This document shows, one piece after another, positions 6,850 through 13,628 of a stretch of 13,628 nt of DNA (position 1 is its first letter; the number at the start of each line of letters is the position of its first letter). The notes beneath the pieces are model-generated. The model was not told the origin of the DNA. It did not search any database and saw only the letters and a list, made by a program, of their open reading frames with translations. Made by a program: the position numbers and the translations under genes. This DNA is from an uncultured Odoribacter sp. (GTDB lineage Bacteria; Bacteroidota; Bacteroidia; Bacteroidales; Marinifilaceae), in contig CAJKZL010000027.1 in the NCBI GenBank assembly GCA_905204385.1, forward strand, positions 1-13,628, written 5' to 3'.

Positions 6850-8991
6850 ATGCTTGCTTTAGAACTGAGTCTACCATTAAGTAATCCTGTACTGATTTTT
6901 TCAGTCATTCTGTTTATAATTTTGTTGGCACCGGTTATCTTGCACCGTTTAAAGATTCCGGAACTGATCGGACTGATTATTGCCGGGGCATTGATCGGGC
7001 CCAATGGATTAGGTATTATGTCCCGGGACAGCAGTATAGAGTTGTTCGGGACCGTGGGGTTGTTGTACATCATGTTTATTGCCGGACTGGAAATAGACAT
7101 GGCCGATTTACGGAAGAATTTCGGAAAAACCCTGGGATTCGGTCTTTATACTTTTCTCATCCCTATGATTATGGGAACCCTGACCGGAGTTTACTGGCTG
7201 GATTTTTCCTGGCCTACGTCTATCTTGCTGGCCAGTATGTACGCTTCTCATACCTTGATTACCTATCCCATTGTCAGTAAGTATGGTATTACTAAAAACA
7301 AAGCGGTCAGCATGGCCATCGGGGGAACCGTGATCACCTGTATGCTGGCTTTGTTGGTGCTGGCTGTGATTGTGGGTATGTCCTCGGGAGAAATCGATCA
7401 TCGGTTCTGGCTAAAGTTGGGGATTTCGAGTATTTTGTTTATCGCGATTGTGGTGATCTTTTTTCCCATGGTGGGACGTTGGTTTTTTAAACGGTATGAA
7501 GATTCCGTCGGTCAGTATATTTTTATTCTGGCCCTGGTATTTCTGGCTTCTTTTTTGGCCGAAGCGGCGGGATTGGAAGCGATCATCGGTGCCTTCCTGG
7601 CCGGACTGGCATTGAACCGTCTGATCCCTAATACTTCAGCGTTGATGAACCGTATCGATTTTGTGGGGAATGCCATTTTTATCCCTTTCTTTTTGATTGG
7701 GGTAGGCATGCTGGTGGATGTGCGTACTTTTGCTCAGGGATGGACGGCCTTGTGGGTGGCGATCGTGATGTGCGGCAGTGCTACCGCTGCCAAATATATT
7801 GCCGCCTGGGTTTCTGAAAAAAACTTTCGGCTGACCCGCGATGAAGGACGGTTGTTGTTCGGATTGAGCAATGCCCAGGCTGCTGCCACCCTGGCTGCTG
7901 TGTTGATCGGTTATAAGGTGATCCTGGGATATGATGAAATGGGGGATCCCATCCGCCTGTTGAATGAAGATGTGTTGAACGGCACCATCATTATGATTTT
8001 GTTTACCTGTACGATAGCCTCTTTTGTAACGCAGAAAGCAGCTCAAAACATTGCCATCGCCGAAATGAACGGCGACCGCATCGGCGATAGCGACGACGAG
8101 CAGGAAAGAATTTTAATCACCTTAAGCAATACTGAAACGGTAGAAGAATTGATCACTCTCGGTACCGCTATCAAATCGAGGCGGAATAAGGCTGAGATGG
8201 TGGCTGTCAGCATCATTAAATCCGATAATACCGATCCGGCTGCGGAGAAAATCTCATCCGCTTTACTTGAAAAAGCGAGTAAAGTGGCTGCAGCGACAGA
8301 TCATCATGTGGTCCCTGTATTGCGTTATGACCTGAATATTGTCAATGGGATACGCCATGTGGCCAAGGAGCACAAGATCACCGACATCGTCATTGGATTA
8401 CGCACTCAAAAGGATATTTCGGATACCTTTTTGGGAAAATTGACGGAGGCTGTGCTCAGTAAATGTGCAACCACAACCATTGCTTACCGCCCCATGCAGC
8501 CTATCGCTACGGTAAAAAGATACATTGTCGTCATTCCCGAGAATGCGGAAAAAGAAGTGGGATTCCCTTACTGGTTGATCAGCATTTGGAATATGGGCAA
8601 AAACCTCGGGGCTAAGTTTATTTTTTATGCTCATTCCGATGTGATTAAGATTCTGAATTTGGTGCTCCGGAAACATTTTATTGCAGCAGAATTCCGGGAA
8701 TTTACCGATTGGGGGCAATTCATGGTTGTTGCCCGGGACATACAGGATAACGATACCTTTGTCCTTGTGATGAGCCGACCGGATTATCCCTCTTATTCCA
8801 GGCATATGGATTATGTCCCGACCTATATCAATAAATATTTTAATACCGTTAATTGTATGCTGATTTATCCGGTGCAGTTGGGTATGGGAGAGGAAGTAAC
8901 GACATTCAGAAGTATTTCCATGATCGATCATTTAGAAGGTATGGACGGATTGATTCAGGTATTGGGAAAATTGTTCCGGAAAAATAAATAA
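6850..8991 (+). CDS. CPA2-family cation/proton antiporter with C-terminal cytosolic domain
   Basis: A 713-residue inner-membrane protein. Residues 1 to about 395 hold roughly a dozen hydrophobic segments with CPA2 (Kef/Na+-H+ exchanger) features: LKIPELIGLIIAGALIGPNG, LLYIMFIAGLEIDMADLRKN, EAAGLEAIIGAFLAGLALNR and FLIGVGMLVDV. After an acidic, polar linker (GDRIGDSDDEQER, about 398-410) comes a soluble tail of about 300 residues. Its start (RILITLSNTETVEELITLGT) and its middle (TDIVIGLRTQKD, TTTIAYRP) look like universal-stress-protein folds, perhaps two in tandem. There is no recognisable TrkA-N/RCK nucleotide motif, unlike KefB/KefC. The likely role is exchange of Na+ or K+ for H+ in pH or osmotic balance; the ion cannot be read from sequence. 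The TAA overlaps the first bases of the palindromic element at 8990. Confidence 0.92.
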   Translation: MLALELSLPLSNPVLIFSVILFIILLAPVILHRLKIPELIGLIIAGALIGPNGLGIMSRDSSIELFGTVGLLYIMFIAGLEIDMADLRKNFGKTLGFGLYTFLIPMIMGTLTGVYWLDFSWPTSILLASMYASHTLITYPIVSKYGITKNKAVSMAIGGTVITCMLALLVLAVIVGMSSGEIDHRFWLKLGISSILFIAIVVIFFPMVGRWFFKRYEDSVGQYIFILALVFLASFLAEAAGLEAIIGAFLAGLALNRLIPNTSALMNRIDFVGNAIFIPFFLIGVGMLVDVRTFAQGWTALWVAIVMCGSATAAKYIAAWVSEKNFRLTRDEGRLLFGLSNAQAAATLAAVLIGYKVILGYDEMGDPIRLLNEDVLNGTIIMILFTCTIASFVTQKAAQNIAIAEMNGDRIGDSDDEQERILITLSNTETVEELITLGTAIKSRRNKAEMVAVSIIKSDNTDPAAEKISSALLEKASKVAAATDHHVVPVLRYDLNIVNGIRHVAKEHKITDIVIGLRTQKDISDTFLGKLTEAVLSKCATTTIAYRPMQPIATVKRYIVVIPENAEKEVGFPYWLISIWNMGKNLGAKFIFYAHSDVIKILNLVLRKHFIAAEFREFTDWGQFMVVARDIQDNDTFVLVMSRPDYPSYSRHMDYVPTYINKYFNTVNCMLIYPVQLGMGEEVTTFRSISMIDHLEGMDGLIQVLGKLFRKNK

Positions 8992-9279
8992 AACGTTCGT
9001 TTAATTTTGGAACAAGTTTCAAAATTGAAGTAACGATGAGTGACCTTCGGTCACTTAATGAACGATGAACGATAGTGGACCCCTGCGGGGCGCCTTGTCA
9101 CCGGAACCGATGGTTCCGGTCGTCCGTTAAAAGGCATCCGGAGAGACAGTTATCGTTTATCATTCATCCTTTATCGTTACTCTAAATTTTTCGTTCATCG
9201 TTACTTAGGACCGAAGGTCCTCATCGTTACTTACGTTCGTTTAATTTTGTCAATTTAGACAAAATTAAACGAACGTTTT
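8990..9279. repeat. Nested inverted-repeat intergenic element (about 290 bp)
   Basis: The two ends are a perfect 20-nt inverted repeat: AAAACGTTCGTTTAATTTTG at 8990-9009 and its reverse complement at 9260-9279. Inside, the outer ~85 bp of each side are imperfect inverted copies. AGTAACGATGAG at 9029-9040 matches CTCATCGTTACT at 9220-9231. AACGAT occurs three times in the left half (9032, 9061, 9068), and ATCGTT four times in the right half (9152, 9173, 9197, 9223). Local hairpins: AGTGACC/GGTCACT (9039-9055), CCCC/GGGG (9080-9090), ACCGGAACC/GGTTCCGGT (9100-9120) and AGGACC/GGTCCT (9207-9221). The first and last of these are inverted copies of each other. No open reading frame of note and no evident target-site duplication. 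It is MITE-like or REP/BIME-like in form; the family is not recognised. Confidence 0.85.
9233..9279 (+). terminator. 19-bp perfect hairpin at the right end of the element
   Basis: ACGTTCGTTTAATTTTGTC (9233-9251) pairs perfectly with its complement at 9258-9276 around loop AATTTA, then TTT. It is the first strong hairpin with a T-tail after the antiporter gene, so it probably ends that transcript. The T-tail is short and the stem AT-rich, so efficiency is uncertain. Beyond it, 9280-9426 is AT-rich non-coding DNA in which I see nothing further. Confidence 0.55.
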
Positions 9280-9426
9280 CCTAAAGACAGCCTCTCACCG
9301 AAAAAGGGTGGTTGCATTTTAATTAAAAATTAAGGGTAATGTGATTTTTTTTTAAGAAATAATGATATTTCATCTACAGATGAGCAAAGACAGGATAAAC
9401 ATTAGTTAAGCGAGCGAGGGCAAGAT

Positions 9427-9960
9427 TTATACTTTGGGACAATGGAAAGCCAGAAAAAGGATGTAGTGGGGGATTTGTTTATGTGCTTCCTCGCGTAGAA
9501 AAGCATAGGCTTTTTTAATATGGTCCTTGACCGTATTCAGAGAAATATCCAATTGAGTGGCAATTTCCTGATAGGATTTAGATTCCACTATGCTCATTTC
9601 GAGGATCTGTTTCCGTTTCGGTGGAAGTTGATTTACAAGATTTTGCACTAATTTAAGAAAATCGTCCGGAGTGTGTTCATCCTCCTGGAGCTGTTTCAGG
9701 TAATCTTGTTGATATTTATCTACCACCTGCAGATGTTCCAGGTGATTAAGGCTTCGGTTTCGGATGGTATATTGTAAATAACCCTTTATGTTTTCAATGT
9801 GTTCGGTCTGGTCAAAATTTTCCCATAATTTGGCAAATGTATCCTGGACGATATCTTCGGCCACCGCCTGATCACGGACATAAAACCGGGCCGCTTTAAC
9901 CAAATCTGGATAATGACTTAGGAAAATAGTCCTGAATTGTTGTAATTGTCTGTGATTCAT
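9427..9960 (-). CDS. ECF-type RNA polymerase sigma factor
   Basis: A 177-residue sigma-70-family factor of the extracytoplasmic-function group as expanded in Bacteroidetes. Region 2 is seen in FYVRDQAVAEDIVQDTFAKLWENF (about residues 27-50, core RNA polymerase and -10 contacts). Region 4 is LPPKRKQILEMSIVESKSYQEIATQLDISLNTVKDHIKKAY, a helix-turn-helix for -35 binding. The tail is hydrophobic (YILFLAFHC), as often seen in this group. The chosen ATG (9960) gives the usual N-terminus; an in-frame ATG at 10005 would add 15 unlikely residues. No FecR-type anti-sigma gene follows: downstream on this strand is only non-coding DNA and then the convergent antiporter. It lies 111 bp after topB on the same strand and may be co-transcribed with it. 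The target regulon is unknown. Confidence 0.9.
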   Translation of the reverse strand: MNHRQLQQFRTIFLSHYPDLVKAARFYVRDQAVAEDIVQDTFAKLWENFDQTEHIENIKGYLQYTIRNRSLNHLEHLQVVDKYQQDYLKQLQEDEHTPDDFLKLVQNLVNQLPPKRKQILEMSIVESKSYQEIATQLDISLNTVKDHIKKAYAFLREEAHKQIPHYILFLAFHCPKV

Positions 9961-10071
9961 GATGTTTCTGTTGGTCGCAATCTTATTTTTCCCATAATTA
10001 TACATAAGGAAATAACAAGATCGATTCTTTTAGGATTTTACCTTTTTTTGTTGGGTAAAATTAGCAAATAT

Positions 10072-10569
10072 TTAGATTTTATCGACTATCCATTGTTTCT
10101 TTTCGTCCAGACGGATTATTCCATTGAAAGAATTTCCTTCTGCATCTTTAAAACCTGAAATTTTTGCCGTTTTTCCTTTTCGGATAAGGGCTTCTATTTG
10201 CTTCAGGGTCAATTTTTTCCCCTGTATTTCCTGAGGAATGAGAAAATCACAGGATTTACGGTATAAAGTGCATCCCCAGGCTGTTTTTCCTTTGATAATT
10301 TCTCCTTGACCACATTTGGGGCATTTCAATGTAGGAGGTTCTTCCGTCGTTTTGGCCTTGGCCGGTCGGGAGGCTTTCCCTTCTTTTGTTTCTTTCTCTT
10401 CCACTGCTTCTACGGTAATCGTTTTTGCAGAAGAATGTTTGACGTAATGGACTATTTCATTGACCATGCCCTTGAGTTCCTCCATAAAATCGGCTACCTG
10501 ATAATTACCGTCTTCAATCATACGGAGTTTTTTTTCCCATTGTCCGGTTAATTCGGCTGATTTCAGCAA
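10072..10569 (-). CDS. topB: TopB C-terminal fragment (zinc-binding tail)
   Basis: The remnant downstream of the second stop, readable from a TTG at 10569. It begins LKSAELTGQWEKKLRMIEDG, the conserved helix before the tail of type IA topoisomerases. A charged linker follows, then a cysteine motif CPKCGQGEIIKGKTAWGC and CDF, which is a topoisomerase zinc-finger-like repeat, and the end IRLDEKKQWIVDKI. It probably has no independent expression; no ribosome-binding site or promoter is visible before it. Confidence 0.5.
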   Translation of the reverse strand: MLKSAELTGQWEKKLRMIEDGNYQVADFMEELKGMVNEIVHYVKHSSAKTITVEAVEEKETKEGKASRPAKAKTTEEPPTLKCPKCGQGEIIKGKTAWGCTLYRKSCDFLIPQEIQGKKLTLKQIEALIRKGKTAKISGFKDAEGNSFNGIIRLDEKKQWIVDKI

Positions 10570-10656
10570 TTCGTTTCGGATGGTATCGATCAGCTCTATT
10601 CCTGTAGCGGTTGCCAGAATTCATTTTTTGTCTTTACGGATATATTGCCGTTTGAA

Positions 10657-12183
10657 TTAGGTCTCGATGATGTTGGCCCGGGTGGAAGGGCGACCGATGC
10701 CGTTTTCTTTCATCAGGTCCCTTAATTCTTCATCCTCCACTTGTTTCCCCGCCGTTTCCATTGCCCGTAATAAATCGGCTTCGGTATAGTATTTCGGAGG
10801 TTGAGTTTGTTTTTCCTGTAATTCCGGGTTGTGGGGGCCGTGTTCCCCCTTCTCATACACAGGCAAAACATTTTCCTCGTTTTGCTTATCGGTGTTGTTC
10901 CCGAAAACCACCCTCCATGCCGGGTCGATAATCTGCTTTCCGGTAGCTTTGAAATCTTCATCTCCGATTTTAGCCATTACAGTAGTGTTTGCAATTTCGC
11001 AATCGGGATAAAAGACAGCGATAAACCGTCTGGCCACCAGGTCATAGACCCGTTTTTCGTCCGGTGTCATATCGTAGCTGAAAACGCCGGTGGGAATAAT
11101 GGCGTGGTGATCGGTAATCTTTTTATCATTGAATACTTTCGGGGATTTCCGTATTTTTCCACCTTCCAGTATCGGTTGAGTGAGGTTTTCGTAAGGTTTC
11201 AATCCTTTGAGGATTTTGGGAACTTTGGCATATTGGTCGTTAGGTAGGAAATTCGTATCCACCCGGGGATAGGTAGTCAGTTTCTTTTCATATAGCGACT
11301 GAATGATTTTCAGTGTATTCTCTGCGGTAAAAGCAAATTTCCGGTTACACTCCACCTGCAATAAAGTCAGGTCGAACAGTTTCGGGGGATGCTCCATGGC
11401 TTTTTTGCGCTCGATGCTGAGGATTTCCAGTTCCAGAGGAATAATTTTCTCCAGCAATGCTTCTGCCTCTTCCTTCTTATTGAAACGTCCCCGCAGGCAG
11501 GAAAACAGCCCTTCGCGGTAGTTGGTACGGATTTCCCAGTAGGTTTCCGGCTTAAAATGATCGATGGCTTTTTGCCGTTCCACCACTAAAGCCAGGGTGG
11601 GCGTTTGCACCCGTCCGATGGAAAGCACATTTTTTCCTGTTCCGTATTTCAACGTATAAGCCCGGGTAGCGTTCATGCCTAGCAACCAGTCGCCGATAGC
11701 CCTTGCCGATCCGGCTGCATAGAGGCTGTCAAAATCCTTCGATTCCATCAGGTTGTCGAATCCTTCTCTAATAGCCTCTTCGGTTAACGACGAAATCCAC
11801 AGCCGCTTCACGGGCACTCCACATTTTGCTTTAGTCAGTACCCAGCGCTGAATCAATTCTCCCTCCTGACCCGCATCACCGCAATTAATGACCATTTCAG
11901 CGCGGCTAACCAATTCTTCGATAATGGCGAACTGTTTTTTAATGCCTTCATCCTCGATCAGTCGGATACGAAATTTCGAAGGAATCATCGGTAACACGCC
12001 CAGGTTCCATTTTTGCCATTTTTCCGTATATTCTCCCGGCTCCTGCAAAGTGCAAAGATGTCCGAAAGTCCAGGTGACGCAATACCCGTTCCCTTCCAGG
12101 TAACCGTTCCGCCGGGCGGTAGCTCCCAGAATATTGGCTATTTCTTTTGCAACACTTGGTTTTTCAGCGATACACATCTTCAT
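10657..12183 (-). CDS. topB: TopB N-terminal fragment (catalytic core)
   Basis: If the first stop is real, the product is about 508 residues. It keeps the toprim domain (CIAEKPSVAKEIANILGA with Glu7; acidic motif CGDAGQEGEL near 102-111), the SIGRVQTPTLALV segment (about 188-200) and the catalytic tyrosine in LTTYPRVDTNFLP (Tyr305), plus the conserved DHHAIIPTG and GIGRPSTRANIIET. The cut comes just after the last motif, so the remaining wall of the type IA toroid and the zinc-binding tail are lost. Such a protein would probably be impaired or unstable, but this is inference. Confidence 0.65.
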   Translation of the reverse strand: MKMCIAEKPSVAKEIANILGATARRNGYLEGNGYCVTWTFGHLCTLQEPGEYTEKWQKWNLGVLPMIPSKFRIRLIEDEGIKKQFAIIEELVSRAEMVINCGDAGQEGELIQRWVLTKAKCGVPVKRLWISSLTEEAIREGFDNLMESKDFDSLYAAGSARAIGDWLLGMNATRAYTLKYGTGKNVLSIGRVQTPTLALVVERQKAIDHFKPETYWEIRTNYREGLFSCLRGRFNKKEEAEALLEKIIPLELEILSIERKKAMEHPPKLFDLTLLQVECNRKFAFTAENTLKIIQSLYEKKLTTYPRVDTNFLPNDQYAKVPKILKGLKPYENLTQPILEGGKIRKSPKVFNDKKITDHHAIIPTGVFSYDMTPDEKRVYDLVARRFIAVFYPDCEIANTTVMAKIGDEDFKATGKQIIDPAWRVVFGNNTDKQNEENVLPVYEKGEHGPHNPELQEKQTQPPKYYTEADLLRAMETAGKQVEDEELRDLMKENGIGRPSTRANIIET

Positions 12184-12209
12184 ATTTTTCACTCCGCTTG
12201 ATTACAGGG

Positions 12210-12217
12210 CAAAGATA
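12210..12217 (-). promoter_or_regulatory. Bacteroidetes-type promoter for topB
   Basis: On the minus strand TATCTTTG, identical to the rsh -7 element, lies 26 bp before the topB ATG, with a GGAG ribosome-binding site between. No clear -33 TTTG. This shares a 170-bp divergent intergenic region with the SusC-like gene, whose own side shows only a weak TATTTG at 12304-12309. Confidence 0.55.
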
Positions 12218-12353
12218 CGACATAATCCGCATACTTCCCACTTTTGCAGAGAGGGAGAGGTCTCGGAAAAAATTGGAAAAGTAAAAGGTTAGAAATCGAA
12301 CTTTATTTGTAAGAATGCGAATAAAGGAATATTGGATTTATACAAAAATTTAT

Positions 12354-13628
12354 ATGAAACATCTACCTGGACAATTTTTGAATCTGAGAACACTCAACAG
12401 ATGGATATCTTTGGGAATATGTTTGGGAATGATTGGAATTTTGCTTTTTCCCGGACAGGCGATGGGAGAGCGCCCTATGCGCAATAGGCAGAGCGATGGG
12501 CAAGTGCAACGAGTCATTCGCGGAAAAGTCACGGACGATAAGGGAGAACCTATCGTCGGGGCCAATGTGTGGGTGAAGGGAACGACAACCGGCGTGGCGA
12601 CGGATGCCAACGGAGACTACTCTTTGCGGATAGGGCCGGATGCCAAGTCGCTGAATGCTTCGTTTATCGGTTATTCAGAGGCGGAAAAAGGGATTATGCC
12701 CGGAGTGGAAATATACAACTTCTCTCTGATGCCGGAAGCTCGTAAATTAGACGAGGTAGTTGTGGTCGGATATGGAACTACCCGATTAAAGGATTTGACG
12801 GGGGCCGTCTCTTCGATCAATGCCAGTCAACTGGAGAAAGAGCCCGTTATGAATGTGGCTTCGGCCTTACAGGGGAAGGCTGCAGGAGTGCAGGTATCGC
12901 TGGCTTCGGCAAAGCCCGGCGAACCGGTGAAAATCCGGGTAAGAGGTTCAACCTCCCTGGAGGGGACGAACGAACCGTTGTACGTAATCGACGGTATCCC
13001 TTCGGAGCAGGCAGATATGATCGCTATTAATCCTGACGATATACAATCTGTCGATATCCTCAAAGATGCTTCGGCTGCCGCTATCTACGGTTCCAGGGCG
13101 GCCAACGGAGTGGTGCTGATTACTACCAAAAGAGGTGTACAGAGCGAAAAGCCGCAATTGGGGATTAAGTATTTTACTAATTTCGATACCCAGATCGAGA
13201 ATTTTAGCATTCTGAATGCCGACCAGTTCCGGGAAGTGATCATGAATGCGGCGGTCAATACCTTGAAGGTAGACCCTACCAATAAAACGGCTCAGAGTAT
13301 CAAAGACGGCACTATACTGAAAGATGCCGATACAGATTGGTATAAGTCGTTGTCACAGAAGGCTTATACCAATAATGTGGAATTTTCTGCGAGGGGAGGA
13401 AGTTCCGCACTGAAATATTTCACTCCGATTGGGATGAGGTTCCAAAACGGAGTTCTGAAAGGCGATCATTTAAAACGCTATACAGGCCGGGTGAATCTGG
13501 ATTGGGATATTACACCGATGGTGAAATTCGGCACGAATCTCAGTCTGGCTTATACCGACCAAGCCCGGGAAGGGCAAGGGCTTTGGCAAATCAAACAATT
13601 CCGGCCTGATATTCCCGTATATGCAGAT
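12354..13628 (+). CDS. SusC/RagA-family TonB-dependent outer-membrane receptor (partial)
   Basis: Open to the window edge; 425 codons are present of a family usually near 1000. Residues 1-38 form a signal peptide (hydrophobic SLGICLGMIGILLFPGQAMG). A carboxypeptidase-regulatory-like domain follows (about 54-128: VIRGKVTDDKGEPIVGANVW, TDANGDYSLRI). Then comes the SusC hallmark LDEVVVVGYGTTRLKDLTGA (132-151) and the plug domain with PLYVIDGIP (208-216) and the strong signature DDIQSVDILKDASAAAIYGS plus RAANGVVLITTKRG (228-261). After that the barrel begins. It imports a glycan, peptide or other nutrient across the outer membrane with a SusD-type lipoprotein, expected downstream. There is no N-terminal STN signalling domain, so direct sensing through an ECF/anti-sigma pair is not indicated. 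The substrate is unknown. Confidence 0.93.
   Translation, partial: MKHLPGQFLNLRTLNRWISLGICLGMIGILLFPGQAMGERPMRNRQSDGQVQRVIRGKVTDDKGEPIVGANVWVKGTTTGVATDANGDYSLRIGPDAKSLNASFIGYSEAEKGIMPGVEIYNFSLMPEARKLDEVVVVGYGTTRLKDLTGAVSSINASQLEKEPVMNVASALQGKAAGVQVSLASAKPGEPVKIRVRGSTSLEGTNEPLYVIDGIPSEQADMIAINPDDIQSVDILKDASAAAIYGSRAANGVVLITTKRGVQSEKPQLGIKYFTNFDTQIENFSILNADQFREVIMNAAVNTLKVDPTNKTAQSIKDGTILKDADTDWYKSLSQKAYTNNVEFSARGGSSALKYFTPIGMRFQNGVLKGDHLKRYTGRVNLDWDITPMVKFGTNLSLAYTDQAREGQGLWQIKQFRPDIPVYAD

Larger units (their letters stand above)
10072..12183 (-). pseudogene. topB: DNA topoisomerase III gene with two in-frame stop codons
   Basis: Reading through two stops gives a type IA topoisomerase III of about 703 codons, in one frame throughout, a normal length for Bacteroidetes TopB. 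The stops are TAA at 10659-10657 (codon 509) and TGA at 10623-10621 (codon 521), only 12 codons apart. Between and after them the family sequence continues (FKRQYIRKDKK, then ILATATGIELIDTIRNELLK). The first replaces what is normally Leu in IIETLF (TTA to TAA) and the second probably Arg (CGA to TGA); each is one base change. The start is ATG at 12183, with GGAG 8 bp upstream; GTG at 12192 is an alternative. TopB decatenates replication intermediates with a RecQ-type helicase. The lesion may be a real decayed gene or a local sequence error. Confidence 0.88.

Noticed and set aside
8992..9426. Hidden small protein, tRNA or CRISPR array in the long intergenic gap
   Set aside because: No start/stop frame with plausible composition, no cloverleaf, and the repeats are inverted and irregularly spaced rather than direct and evenly spaced.
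9428..9445. TATACTTTGGGA as a plus-strand promoter
   Set aside because: Spacing between TA and TTTG does not fit the consensus, it overlaps the end of the sigma gene, and no plus-strand gene follows.
10035..10061. Hairpin ATTTTACC/GGTAAAAT between topB and the sigma gene
   Set aside because: AT-rich 8-bp stem with no T-run after it on either strand; not supported as a terminator.

Overview
The window looks like chromosomal DNA of a Bacteroidota bacterium, most likely order Bacteroidales. Three things point there: the gene order bamA - two OmpH/Skp genes - murI; Bacteroidetes-type promoter elements (TAnnTTTG) in front of several genes; and a SusC/RagA-type outer-membrane receptor gene. I cannot fix the genus from sequence alone.

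Layout. 1-153 is the C-terminal end of BamA. It is followed by two OmpH/Skp-like periplasmic chaperone genes (187-768, 798-1310) that end at a clear intrinsic terminator (1331-1357). murI, glutamate racemase, follows at 1440-2270. From 2398 to 4581 runs a bifunctional RelA/SpoT-type alarmone gene split by an in-frame TAG. Next come a Fur-family repressor (4681-5130) and purA (5279-6547), which ends at a strong terminator. After a 302-bp intergenic region with hairpins lies a CPA2-type cation/proton antiporter with a long cytosolic tail (6850-8991). The antiporter stop codon abuts a roughly 290-bp nested inverted-repeat element (8990-9279). On the minus strand are an ECF sigma factor (9960-9427) and a topoisomerase III gene (12183-10072), the latter broken by two in-frame stops (TAA and TGA). 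Divergent from it, a SusC-like TonB-dependent receptor starts at 12354 and runs off the window.

How the parts fit. The left side is housekeeping: outer-membrane protein assembly and escort (BamA, OmpH), peptidoglycan precursor supply (MurI), stringent response (Rsh), metal or redox control (Fur) and AMP synthesis (PurA). The right side moves toward transport and its control (antiporter, ECF sigma, SusC).

Most unusual points: (1) three different in-frame stop codons in two normally conserved genes, with homologous coding sequence continuing in the same frame after each; (2) the nested palindromic intergenic element at 8990-9279, whose two halves are imperfect inverted copies and whose end sequence occurs three times; (3) an ECF sigma gene with no visible anti-sigma partner. 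I found no CRISPR array, tRNA, rRNA, transposase or phage gene, and no convincing new multi-gene system. The palindromic element is the best candidate for something undescribed.
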